NCBI RefSeq assembly: GCF_000186865.1
Contig: NW_008705562.1
Coordinates: forward strand, 2,191,224-2,255,223
Direction: 5' to 3'
DNA: 64,000 bases
DNA from: Aureococcus anophagefferens
Lineage: Eukaryota > Sar > Pelagophyceae > Pelagomonadales > Pelagomonadaceae
Shown here one piece after another: positions 9,001 through 19,100 of this stretch. A program made the position numbers and the translations under genes. Below the pieces are notes generated by a model that ran no database searches, was not told the DNA's origin, and saw nothing but the letters and a program-made list of their open reading frames with translations. The first letter of the stretch is position 1. Each line of letters starts with the position of its first letter.

Positions 9001-10044
9001 GGCGGGAGCGGCCTCGCGGCGGGCGCCATCCCCGCGTGCAGCGCCTGGCCCGTGCAGCTCCTCCTCTGCGGCGGCGCGCCCTGCTTCGAGGGCCACCTCA
9101 CGCCCGAGCTCGACGCGAACATCGCGGCCGGCGCGACGACGGTGCTCGGCGTGCACCCGGACCACTTCTACGCCTGCCTGAACCTCTTCCTCAACTCGGA
9201 CAGCGCCCACGGCCTCACGTCGCCCGGCTGGAACTGCGAGGACCCGGCGCGGGGCCGCGCGGCGCCCGTGTCCTGCGACGCGATCCCCCGGAACGCGTCG
9301 TCGCTCGCGCGCCGCGTCTGGCGCGGCGCGGACGGCGCCGGCGACCTCGACTTCGCCCAGTCCAACGTCTGGGCGCGGGACTTGGAGGAGGGCAAACAGT
9401 GGGTGACCATGATCGACAGCGTCCGGAAGGCGCTCAACGGCTTCGCGGCGGACGCCGGCGTCGAGGCGTACCCGTCGGGCGCGCTCTTCAAGTTCTACAG
9501 CCAGTTCCGCTGGCTCCCGGCGGCGACGCTCCGGGGCCTCGGCGCGGCGCTCGCCGCCATCTTCGGCGCCGCGGCCCTCTTCCTCGGCGCGGGCCCCGGC
9601 CGGCGGCCGACGGCGAGCGCCGCGGCCGCCGCGGCGCGCGTCGCGCTCGTCCTCGCGGCCAACGTCGCCGCGGTCGTCGTCGCCTTCGCGGCGCTCCTCG
9701 TCCACGCGGGCGTGCTCCTCAACTGCTTCACGGCCGTGACGCTCGTCATGTCGCTCGGCGTCGCCGTCGAGTTCCTCGCGCACGCGTGCCACGCGCAGCT
9801 CGCCGGCGCCGGCGGCCGCCGCGCGCGCGCCGCGGCCGCGCTCGAGGCCTACCTCCCGCCCGTCGTCGACGGCGCCTGCACGACGTTCCTCGGCTTCCTC
9901 GCCCTCGCGTTCAACGACTACCTCTACATCCGCGTCTACTACTTCAACGCCTACGCGCTCATGCTCGCGGCGGGCCTCTGCGTCGGCGCCGTGACGCTGC
10001 CCGCGACGCTCGCCCTCGCGGGCGCGGGCGACGACGAGCCCTAG
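6094..10044 (+). CDS. Patched/NPC1/Dispatched-like RND membrane protein with sterol-sensing domain
   Basis: The frame of 1316 residues begins with a short cytosolic tail and a first membrane helix (about residues 30-55), followed by a large Cys-rich extracytosolic loop (about 60-580), a block of five to six helices forming a sterol-sensing domain (about 580-790; VLPFLLLGLGVNDLFVFGHR is the typical RND helix with its conserved Asp), a second large Cys-rich loop (about 810-1130) and a second helix block to the end, with VMSLGVAVEFLAHA as the equivalent second-repeat helix. This two-loop, 12-helix layout is that of eukaryotic RND proteins that move sterols or lipidated ligands. The substrate is unknown. 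A low-complexity stretch at 6385-6450 may hide a short in-frame intron. It is convergent with the polycystin-like gene (96 bases between stops). Confidence 0.78.
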   Translation: MSKPVDAPAAEADASPPIEEDETLLYKFGLAIGRRPFVALAAAAVVCAALVSGLFTAARADVDLFDSLILRPGSRLERESDNTARHEDEGYTSRVAPRRSPPYRTRARPAPPPPRRSSQATNARATRGDRNVLARANLAQTINFFEDRAVLDVAVEVGGVRYEAMDVLASAGGQPLRQTLLDCFQEGAYDYFGTLAGLGAGALSALADEMLAPFGEEPGARRHTPYDWCLYGRLAVAYTPTLDPHQFGDCRKFVDGPKARGRHGPLAAAYDFHRAYAVDFVKSAPSLAFAWACRPPFVGEPVGRCGEFHCCDLGQIYAACALCARGDEYCAGRGPEGYPASAAACETYAAALGAASWAPNALYDAAHAALPACGAFDFYPVSSAYAAALGSGTGGPPSTDLTGCARAAAAGGDAATYVAALRDGVLCVLGGANACPAFVENDAAWELLGPNLATEFELIRIGGQLDGPCYLWDGGPPGLNVLPGLSRELTVGDVDAETGARALQAVYVSRGEAQVRDAVVARGGAAALSRHAADAGRRAWLAKFGRVLKGRDGSGSMLHGTFASTDTEDAVAAATVPTAWQLGLGYALVVAYAAAAFAARAPGAAPTAANRLKGGLLGLAGVACVVGGAAAGLGLGAYAGREFSALGVQVLPFLLLGLGVNDLFVFGHRFAALRGRRAPEDAVAAVVASAGASVTLTSLANVCAFSVAAAFVDVRIVSEFARLAAFGLFGTWAGVVVGVAACLGVYARVAAPRAPGAEDKARTAAARALAAYAGAVTSRRGRFAAVAASAAAIGGLAGSGLPRYAMGMPLATIFPENSSPAIFWETKGPRLTTNNFWLVTGAGDWPRKHPLLASLADPGRDSLLNRVVDAKRTNAGPVHWYPVFLQWCLPCGGASLAGGDAMAADEVRAACASSAWYGGLGGAALYNGRCVTSDQFGAPPGACGPRVSTAALRADEHALAATKAALFAGGGSGLAAGAIPACSAWPVQLLLCGGAPCFEGHLTPELDANIAAGATTVLGVHPDHFYACLNLFLNSDSAHGLTSPGWNCEDPARGRAAPVSCDAIPRNASSLARRVWRGADGAGDLDFAQSNVWARDLEEGKQWVTMIDSVRKALNGFAADAGVEAYPSGALFKFYSQFRWLPAATLRGLGAALAAIFGAAALFLGAGPGRRPTASAAAAAARVALVLAANVAAVVVAFAALLVHAGVLLNCFTAVTLVMSLGVAVEFLAHACHAQLAGAGGRRARAAAALEAYLPPVVDGACTTFLGFLALAFNDYLYIRVYYFNAYALMLAAGLCVGAVTLPATLALAGAGDDEP
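6399..6440 (+). other. Candidate 42-base in-frame intron in the RND gene
   Basis: The segment starts GTACCG and ends in a 13-C tract followed by GCAG. Its length is a multiple of three, so the frame is kept whether or not it is removed. As translated it gives an unlikely Arg/Pro-rich insertion where RND proteins have an ordinary loop. Other GT or AG choices are possible nearby (acceptor at 6450). Confidence 0.4.
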
Positions 10045-10140
10045 TCGCCCTCCCTCGTAACACGAGCCCGCGCCTCGGCGGCGGAGGAGCCGCGCGCGGC
10101 GCCGCGAGCTGGCGCCGTCGGCGTCGTCGAGGCGGCCGGC

Positions 10141-13100
10141 TCACGGCGGCCCGCTCAGGTCCGAGCGGCCGTCTCGCGCCACCGCCCCGCGCGACACCCA
10201 GCCGACGACGGGCTCGACGAGGAGGTACCGCGTCTTCTTGTCGGGGAGCTGCTCGGCGAAGTCCACGACGACCGCCGTGCCGGCGGCGAGCCTCACGACC
10301 TTGTCGCTGTCGAGCGCGACGCCGGCGCGGACGACGGCGCCCTTGGCCTTGACGACGAACAGGGCGCGGTGCATCGCGCCGCGGCCGGGCCTCCGGCTCC
10401 TGCTCCGGCTCTTCGACCGGCTCCGGCTCCGGCTCCGGCTCCGGCCCTCGCCCCGGGTCGCGCTTCGGCCGCGCGCGCGCGGGCCGGCCTCGTCCGCCCG
10501 CCGGACGTCGACGTCGAGGAAGACCTCTTCGTCGTCGAGGACCTCCCCGCCGGGGGCCGCGTCGTCCGGTCGCTCCGCCGCCGCTTCGTCGTCGTCGTCC
10601 GGGCGCGCGGCCTCGACGCGATCGCCGTCGCCGCCGTCGTCGAAGAGGACGAGGGCGACGGCGTCCTCCGGCGACTTCTCGTCCTCGCCGGCGACGTCCG
10701 CCGGGGGCGGCTCGTCCTCGGGCCATCGGAAGGCGGGCCCGCTCGCGTCGCGCTTCCGGCGCGGGAGCGCCGCCGCGGCCCGCGTCGTCGCCTTCCCGCA
10801 CGCGCGGTACGCCAACCAGGCGACGTACACGAGCGCGCCGAAGACGACGATACCGAAGGCGGCGCCGACGTCCTCCCCGGCGGATTCGAGCCCGGGCGTG
10901 CGCTCCGAGATGGAGCCCGAGACGAGCGGCAGGAACACGAAGACCTCCTCGATGATCGTGTCCTGGATGTCCTCGTGGAGCGAGAAGAAGAGGGCGATGA
11001 GGGCGACGGCGACGGCCGTGGCGCTGGTCCGGGGGATCGCCGCTTCGTGTATCTCGTCGACGCGCGCGTCCGTGAGCCCGTCGCGCGCGCTCCGCGGCGC
11101 GCCGCTCGCCTCGGCCGCGATGTGGTCCGCGATGCGCGTGCCGTTGAGCTCGGGGTGCCAGCGGAGGAGGTAGAAGACGGAACTCGAGGGGAGCGGCGTC
11201 TCAAAGGGATAGTGCGGGTGGTCGAGGGGGCTCCTGGTCTTCTCGACGGACGAGGCCACGAGCCTGGGAATGATGACGCTGATGAGGAGGACGACGACGG
11301 GCTTGATGATGACGAAGTAGAGCAAGAGGGAAAACGTCACGGCCTCGAGCCAGAGCCGCGTCTTCTTCCGCCCGAATTGGGATCCCGTCGTGAGGAGGTA
11401 GTAGAAGCAGTAGAGGACGACGCAGAGCACGCCGGCCCACGCGGCGACGTACGGCGCGGCCCCCGGCGGCTCCTCGGGCGCCTCGAGCTCGCCCTGGAGC
11501 CGCTCGGCGATCGTCGTCATGACCGTCCGCTCCTTCTTCGAGAGTAACTCCACCCGGAGGTAGGCGACGGCCGCGCGCTCCTTGGCGTCCGCGTCGTCCA
11601 GCGCCTCGAGCTCCGCGTGCCAGCGCGCCGCGCGGCCGAGCCGCTTCACGACGGCCCCCTCGACGTTGGTGACGAAGATTTGGCGCGTTTCGTGAAAGCC
11701 CCAGGCCTCGAGGAGGTGGGCGTCGAGCTTGCGGAGGAGCCGCGCGGTCTCCCTCCGCGTCGCCGCGGCCGCCGCGCGCCGCAGCTCGCGGCTCCTCGCG
11801 ACGACCGCGCGCGCGAGCGTGGGTGCGAGCATCTCCGCGCAGTCGCGCACCGTCGTCTTGGAGCTGTCGCTGCAGAGCGTGCGGCGGCTCGTGGCCCGCC
11901 GCGCGGCGAAGGACGCCCTCGAGATGCCGCGCGACGCGAGCGACGCGAGCGACAAACGCGGCGACGCCGTCGCGCCTCGCCCGGGCCCCGAGGCAAGCGG
12001 CTCGACGTCTTCGCGCGCGAGACAGGCGTCGAGGTCGCCGACGAGGGACTCGACCCACTCCCCCATCTCGGGCACGACGAGGTCGCCGTCGTCGACGGGC
12101 GCGGCCTCCTCGGCCACCGCGGGCCGCGCCGCGGGGACCTTCACGCGCGGGGCCTCGTCCTCGAGCCGGTCCAGGCCGAAGAGGCACGCCGCGGTCCTCG
12201 ACGGCACGGCGAACGCGTCGTCCAGCGTGGAGCTTAGGCACGACGTGGCGCCCGCATCCCCGGGCCCGACGCACGCCGCCGCGTCGCATCGAACCGAATC
12301 GAACCCGCCGCACGCCATCCCATCGCCGAGGCGACTCGGCGGCATCCCGTCCGCGCCCGCCGCCCCTCTTTCCGAGATCAGCGCCGGGCTCTCTCCCGCG
12401 TCGAGCGGCCCGCCCTGCAGGGCGTCCGCGGTCAAGAGCGCGTCGACGCGGGCCCTCGCCTCGCCTCCGCCGCCGGCCCGCTCCCTGATCTCCAAGATCT
12501 CCAACGCCTCCTCGTCCGTCGCGGGGTCGCCGGCATCGACGACGGGCAGCGGCATGCCCTTGACGGGGGTGCCGGACCCTGGCAGAGAGCTCGCGTCCAA
12601 GAACGTCTCCGGCGAGGCCTCGGGCGCGCCCGCCTCGTCCCAGTCGATCTTCAGAGTCGTGATCCGCGGCTCCTCCTCGGGGCTCGACGCCCCGCGCGCA
12701 GCCGCCGGCGGCCCCGCCGGCGGCTCCGACGCCCGCCTCCACCGCAGCGCAAAGGGCACGGGCGCGACGAGGTAGGTCTCCGCCAGGTACGCGAATATCT
12801 TGCAGACGGGCCTGCGAGGGGAGGAGGCATCATCGGACGCGCGCTTCGCTCTGCGCGATCGCGACGCGGCGCGCGCGCAGCAGAGCAAAGAACATGCCGG
12901 CGAGTATGAGGTAGTACCTGCGCGCGCGGCCGTCGTCGCGGCGCGCGGGGCCGCGCTCGGGACGCCGCGCGGCGGGCATGGGGCTCATCTCGTCGTCGCC
13001 CGGCTCCTCCATGACGCAAGCCTCCGCACACGGCATCCACTGGCAGAGCGGCGCCTGCTCGACGTGCGTGCCTTGGAACTTGCCGCGCAGCGCGGTCTTG

Positions 13101-16100
13101 AGCGACGCGCACGTCTCCTGGGTGAGCCTCGCCGCGCACTCCTCCTCGACGTCCGGGAACAGCAGGTTCGTCTCGAACGCGAGCGCGTACATGAACACGA
13201 GGATCTCGAAGCCGCAACACCACGCGCGGAACCCCCGCGGGACGGACGCCGAGTAGAGCGTGTACCACCCGTAGAACGGGTGCCCGAGATCCATGGCATG
13301 AAAAAAGTTCCGCTTCCAGCCGGCCATCAGCACGTCGTAGTCGCCGTGGGCCTCGTAGGGGTCGTCGTCGGCGTGCAATTTGCACGCCGAGGACGAGTAC
13401 TTCAAAGTTTTGGCATCGGGGCACGCGAGGCGCCGCGCGTCGCGCGCGTCCAAGCGCCGGCCGTACGCGTGCGCGGCGACGCAAGCTAACAACAGCGTGA
13501 GCAGCGCGTAGATCATGACGACCGCGCGGCTGAGATCCGGCGGTTCCGTCAGGTTCTTGAAGTAGACGCTCCCCGCGCCCGTCTTCTCCTCCTTCGTCGA
13601 GTAATCGAGGGGCGGAGCGTCGCCGGCCGTGTCGACGCCGCATTCGCACGTCGTCGTGCCCCCGGCGCCTTGCACGGTCTCGCACTGCGCGAGCCACGCT
13701 TGGGAGCTCGAGTTCCACGAAGCGCACGCGTCCTCCGTGGCCGGGCACGTGACCGCCTCGACGCCCGGCAGCCCGTCGCACGCGTGATCGATCGTCGTGT
13801 TGTCGGGGCACGTGAAACTGACGTTCCCCGTGAAGCCGCACGCGCAGGTCAGGTTGGCGCCGGGCGGCTTCGGGCGGCCGGCGATGCCTCCAGCGATGAC
13901 GAGCGCGACGATCGCCGACGGACCGCCCGCGCCGACGGTGGCGTTGGCGGCCGCGAGGGCGCGGCGACGTGCTCGACGCCGGCTCGAAGCCTCGTCCGAA
14001 GATGACGTGGACAGGCCGAAGCGAGTGACGCTCGATGTGACCGCGGGGCCGCGATTCTCGCCCGCGTACGGGTCCGACGTGTACTCGGCGAGGGACGCGT
14101 CGTAGCTGCCGTCGCCGGCGAGGCTCGCCGGGAGCTCCACGGCCGACGCGGAATTGTCGAGTACAAGGGACCGCGTCTCCCCCGGAGACGTTGCGTTCGG
14201 GCTGAGCCGCTGGGCCGAGCTGCGCAAGTTCGCCGACGCGATCGATTGAGCGTATTCGCCGGCGACGGCGCCGTAGAGCTGGGCCGAGAGAATCCCGTCT
14301 ACTGCCGCGCCGAGCGAGGCGCCCGCACTCGTCGCATTCGTACCGTTTTCGTCTTCCGCGACGAAGAGCGTGCTGTCGAGGAGACTCGAGAGCGTGTTGC
14401 CAAGCTCGGCGGCCGCGATGGCCGTGATGCCGATCCCCGTCGATGACGACGAGAGCCCCAGCGCCGAATCTAGCGCCGACGCCGCCGCAGACACGGCGAG
14501 GCCAGAGCCGTTCGCCGCGACGGACAGGAGCGCCGACGAAGTCTGCTCGACGAGCGACGCGTCCACGTCGAGGCCGCTCACGACGGAGCCGACGGCGTCG
14601 ATCATCGTCGACGTGAGCGCGACGTCGCCGCTCGCGGCCGTGGCGGCGGCAACGACGGTCTGGCAGACGCCCTCTCCACTACCGAGCGAAAATGCTGCGT
14701 CCAAGAGGCCCGTCGTCAGGTTCGCGAGCGCCGCGCCCGCGAGCCCCGTCGGCGCGACGGCCACGGACGTCGTCGCCTCCGCCGACCCGCCGAGCGCGTC
14801 CGACGCCACCACCACGAGGGTCACGTTCGGCGAACCCTCGGGGAGAACGACACCAGCGAGCGATCCCTCGCGCGTCGGAGCCCGCAACGTGCTCTCCGTT
14901 GTCGCGTTCGCCGACGGAGCGCGCGTCTTGAACGCGTATTGCAGCGGCGCGTCCTGCGTGACCCAGCTGTGCGTGGCGAGCGTAAACTGGGTCTCGAGCG
15001 CAAAGCCGCGGGACGGCGACGCGATAAGCTTGCCCGAGGACGGCGGCCGAGCGACGAAGAAGCTCACGGACGCCGCGCCGTCGACGGAGCCATATTGAAG
15101 AGTCGCCTCGAGTCGCAGCGTGTACGACGCCCCCGCGACGAGCGAACCCGAGGCGAGCACGAGATCGTGGTCGCGGTCCCGAGCCGGACCCGACAGCGCC
15201 GGAGCGGTCCTCGCCCAGTACGCGAGCGGAGCCGCGCCCTCGAGCGCGCCCCTGGCGACGGTCCACGTCGTGTTGAAGGCGCGCGAACTCGGAACGTCGT
15301 TCCCCAAACTCGAGGGCGACGCGGCGCCGTAGAGGATGACCTTCGTAGACGCGGCGACGCGCGCGCCGACGCTGGACTCGATCGCGACCGCCGGCGGGTC
15401 GCCGTCGACCAGCTCGTAGGTCACGTGCGCGGTCCCAGACCTTCCGTCCGCGGCCGTCGCGTTGAGCAAGACCGCGAAGCTCCCGACCCCGATATCGGTT
15501 CCCCGCAGAGAGATGCTTTCCGCATCACCGCTCGCGGCTCTATTCAGCGCGGCATCGCACGCCGCGTCGTCGCAAGCCCACGCAAAGGAGAGGCCGGCGT
15601 CCGCGCCGAAGGCGTCGTCGATGTCTTCGTCGTACGATTCGGACGCGCTCAGCTCCACGACTCCGGCGAGGGGAAGCACGCGACTTCCTCCTGCGATGAC
15701 GGCGACGATCTCGGCCCGACCGACGGATATGGTGGCCGTAGACGTCACGTTCGTGCCCGCTTCGACGTCGGCGGCCGTCGCGGCGAGCTCGTAGTCCGTC
15801 GCGGCCTCCAGAGTATACGCGGGAAGCTTGAAGTAGCGCTGATCGTTGGACGTGGATGTCCAGTCCGTGACGAGGAGGCTGCCGTCATCGAGAAATCTGC
15901 TGAGGACCCACTGGATAGTCACGGCGCGCTCGGCCGGGGGGCGCCCATCGCACGAGGTCGCGATCGCGTTCGCTCGGACGGAGAGTGCCGTCGGTCGTGT
16001 CATCGAGACAAGTGTCCCTCCGACGATCTCGAGATTAGGAGGCGTGTCCGTGCGAACTTGCACGAGGAACGGCGCCGACGGCGCGCTCGTGCCTCCGAGG

Positions 16101-19100
16101 AAATTCGCGAGGACCAGCGTCACCTCGAGGCTGTGAAGGCCGCCGTCGGCCATGACAACGAGATCCTCGGACGACACCAGAAACGATGGATTTCCCGTGC
16201 CTGTATTCGCCGCGTCGATAACCGAAGCCAACGTGGAACGCATCGCGGCCGTCGCGTTGCTGGCGTTCGCGGAGGCTGCGAAGTCCTCTCGCAAGATCGC
16301 CGTCGCATTCCATGCGTAGACCATCGAGCGACCGCCACCTCCCGTGGACTGCGACGATCCAACCGCGAGGTCTTCGCACGAGGCGGCCGTCGTCGGTCCA
16401 TCGATAAAAGCTTCGGGGATGAGCGGCGGATCGGGCGGCGCCGCGGACGCGACCGACGCGTTCGCGTAGCGGTCGCAGTCGCATCTCTCAGCGGCGGGAT
16501 CGCAGTCGCGTTTGATCGTACCCGAGACGAGGGTCACGTTCGAGCCAGGGATGAAATCGATCGCGTCGGCCACGTCGGCGTTGATCTCGCGCGCGTCGAT
16601 CCAGTAGCACGTCGAGCCGGCGGCTCCCGCGAAGCTCAGAATCTGATCGCAAGAAAACCGCGACCCCGCCGACATGGCGGCCTGGTCCGTCGCGGCGTCA
16701 AAGATAACGACGAGCTCGGCCCCAGTCTTTGAAAAGGCAGCGCGAGAGAGTTCCGGCTCCGCGTCGACGGCGCCGCGCGCGCGCAGCACCGAGCAGGGAG
16801 TCATCGTGGGCGTAGAGCTCGGGCTTGCAGTCGTCGGTATCACCGTCGGCGCCGGAACCGGCACTCTGCTGGGGCTCCCCGGCTGTGGAGACGGTGCGGG
16901 CGTCGGTCGCGGCGTCGGCCTCGCGGACGGTCTCGACGTCGGATGCGGGCTGGTCGGTTGCGAAGAAGGTGCCGCAGTTGGCCTCGGTGTTGGGTTCGAC
17001 GATGGATACGCCGAAGCAGTCGTTGGGAGCGACGTAGACGGCTTCGGGCTCGGCGCGATCGACGGGGGCCCCGACGGTGCGCTGGACGGCGTCGACGTCG
17101 GTGATGGCGCGGGTTGGACGCCTACGTTCGCCAAAAGTTTCAGAGGGATAAATAAGATGCAGGGACGCTGCGACGCGCTCGGCGACGGCGAGGGAAGCGA
17201 CGTCGGCCAGAAAGTCGGCCCGCTCGTCGGGTTCAACGTCTCGACGACGGTGGTCTCGACGCTGATGACCGACTGGGGCGAAATGAAGTCCTGCGCCGCA
17301 GCGGACTCTTCCAGGCGTCGTTGGGAACCCGAGGTCCAACTGTCGTCCGTCGTTTGCGCGATGCGATCCGAAGCCCAATCCCCCGAGTCGACCTTCGATT
17401 GGAAGAACGCGTTGAGCGCCTCCTTGACCGTGTAGAGCGTCGAGCCGTCGTCACGCGAAAAGAGTGACGACGCGTACGCCGTGAATCGGATCGAGAACAG
17501 GGCGGTGACGGTCTCCCCGGGGTCCGTCGCGTTTGTCCCATTCGGGGAGCACATGGCTTCGATGCTGGCGAGGCTGTCTTCGTTGGCGCTGGATCCGCTC
17601 CGCGCGATCATTTCGTCGATGTAGCCGTAGACGACCGCCTCCTCGATCTCATCGATCCGCGCGCTGTAATAGTCGTCGCAATAGTCTTCTGCCGTTGCGT
17701 AGCTGCTGTCTGCCGTCTGGGTGTAGAGAGCTATTTCCAGGGACACCGTGTCCCGCGTGGGGGCGGGCGTCGGCACGGCGCTGGGAATCGACGTCGGTTG
17801 CGCCGAGGGCGCGGCCGTCGTGGGCGTCGACGTGGTTGGCAGGGCGCTGGGGATTGAGGAGGACGGCGCCGACGACGGCGGAGCGCTCGGAGCGGGGCTT
17901 GGAGCGTGGGTCGTCGGCAGCGGGATCGGAGCCGGGCTCGGCGCCGGCGACGGCGACGGGATAGGCTGCAGCGATGGTTGAGGACTGGGAGCCGGGATCG
18001 GCGCAGCGGTTGGTGCCGGTGACGGATTCCATGGTGCCGCCGTTGGCATAGGAAGAGGCCTCGGGGATGGGAACGTCGTCGGCGCCGGCGCCGGCGACAG
18101 CGTCGGTCTTGGCGACGGCGACAGCGTCGGTCTTGGCGACGGCGACGGGATAGGCTGCAGCGATGGTTGAGGACTGGGAGCCGGGATCGGCGCAGCAGTT
18201 GGTGCCGGAGACGGATTCCATGGTGCCGCCGTTGGCATAGGAAGAGGCCTCGGGGATGGGAACGTAGTCGGCGCCGGCGCCGGCGACAGCGTCGGTCTTG
18301 GCGCGGGAGCGTTGGTTGGGATCCCGGGTGCCACCACCGGCGACGGTGTCGGCCCAGGAATGGGGGTAGTCGTCGGATCTCCGGGCGCGACCACCGGTGA
18401 CGGTGTCGGCCTCAGCACAGGAGCGGCCGTCGGATTTCCCGGTGCGACCACCGGCGACGGGGTTGGCCTCAGCACTGGAGCGGCCGTCGGGTTTCCGGGC
18501 GCAACCACCGGCGACGGTGTCACTGGACTGGCCGTTGGATTTCCCGGCGCGACCACCGGCGATGGTGTCGGCTTCAGCACAGGAGCGGCCGTCGGGTTTC
18601 CGGGCGCGACCACCGGCGACGGGGTCGGACTCGGCACAGGAGCGGCCACGGGCGGGGACGAGCACCCGCACGCGCGCTGGCAGGCCTCGTAGCCGACCGA
18701 GCCGTCGTCACCAACGACAACGCAGCGATTCTCAGGAAACTCGGCGACCCACGGACAGTCCTTCGACGGCGTTCCTTTCTTGTACCAAGACGCGCTGTCA
18801 ACGCAGGGCGTAGTTGGACGCGATGTCGGCACGATGACGGGTGAAGTGGTCGGGTTCCCAGGCACCACCGTCGGGGACGGAGCCGGCTGATGGACCGGCG
18901 CTTGCGTCGGAGATACTGGAGCGGCTGTGGGCGGGGACGAGCACCCGCACGCGCGCTGGCAGGCCTCGTAGCCGACCGAGCCGTCGTCACCAACGACAGC
19001 GCAGCGGTCCTCTGGGAACCCGGCGACCCACGGACAGTCCTTCGACGGCTTTCCTTTCTTGTACCAAGACGCGCTGTCATCACACGCCGTCGGTCGAGGA

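Noticed and set aside
17960..19100. Repeats considered as a CRISPR array
   Set aside because: Units are contiguous coding repeats of Pro-rich and Cys-rich protein segments in a eukaryote, without unique spacers.
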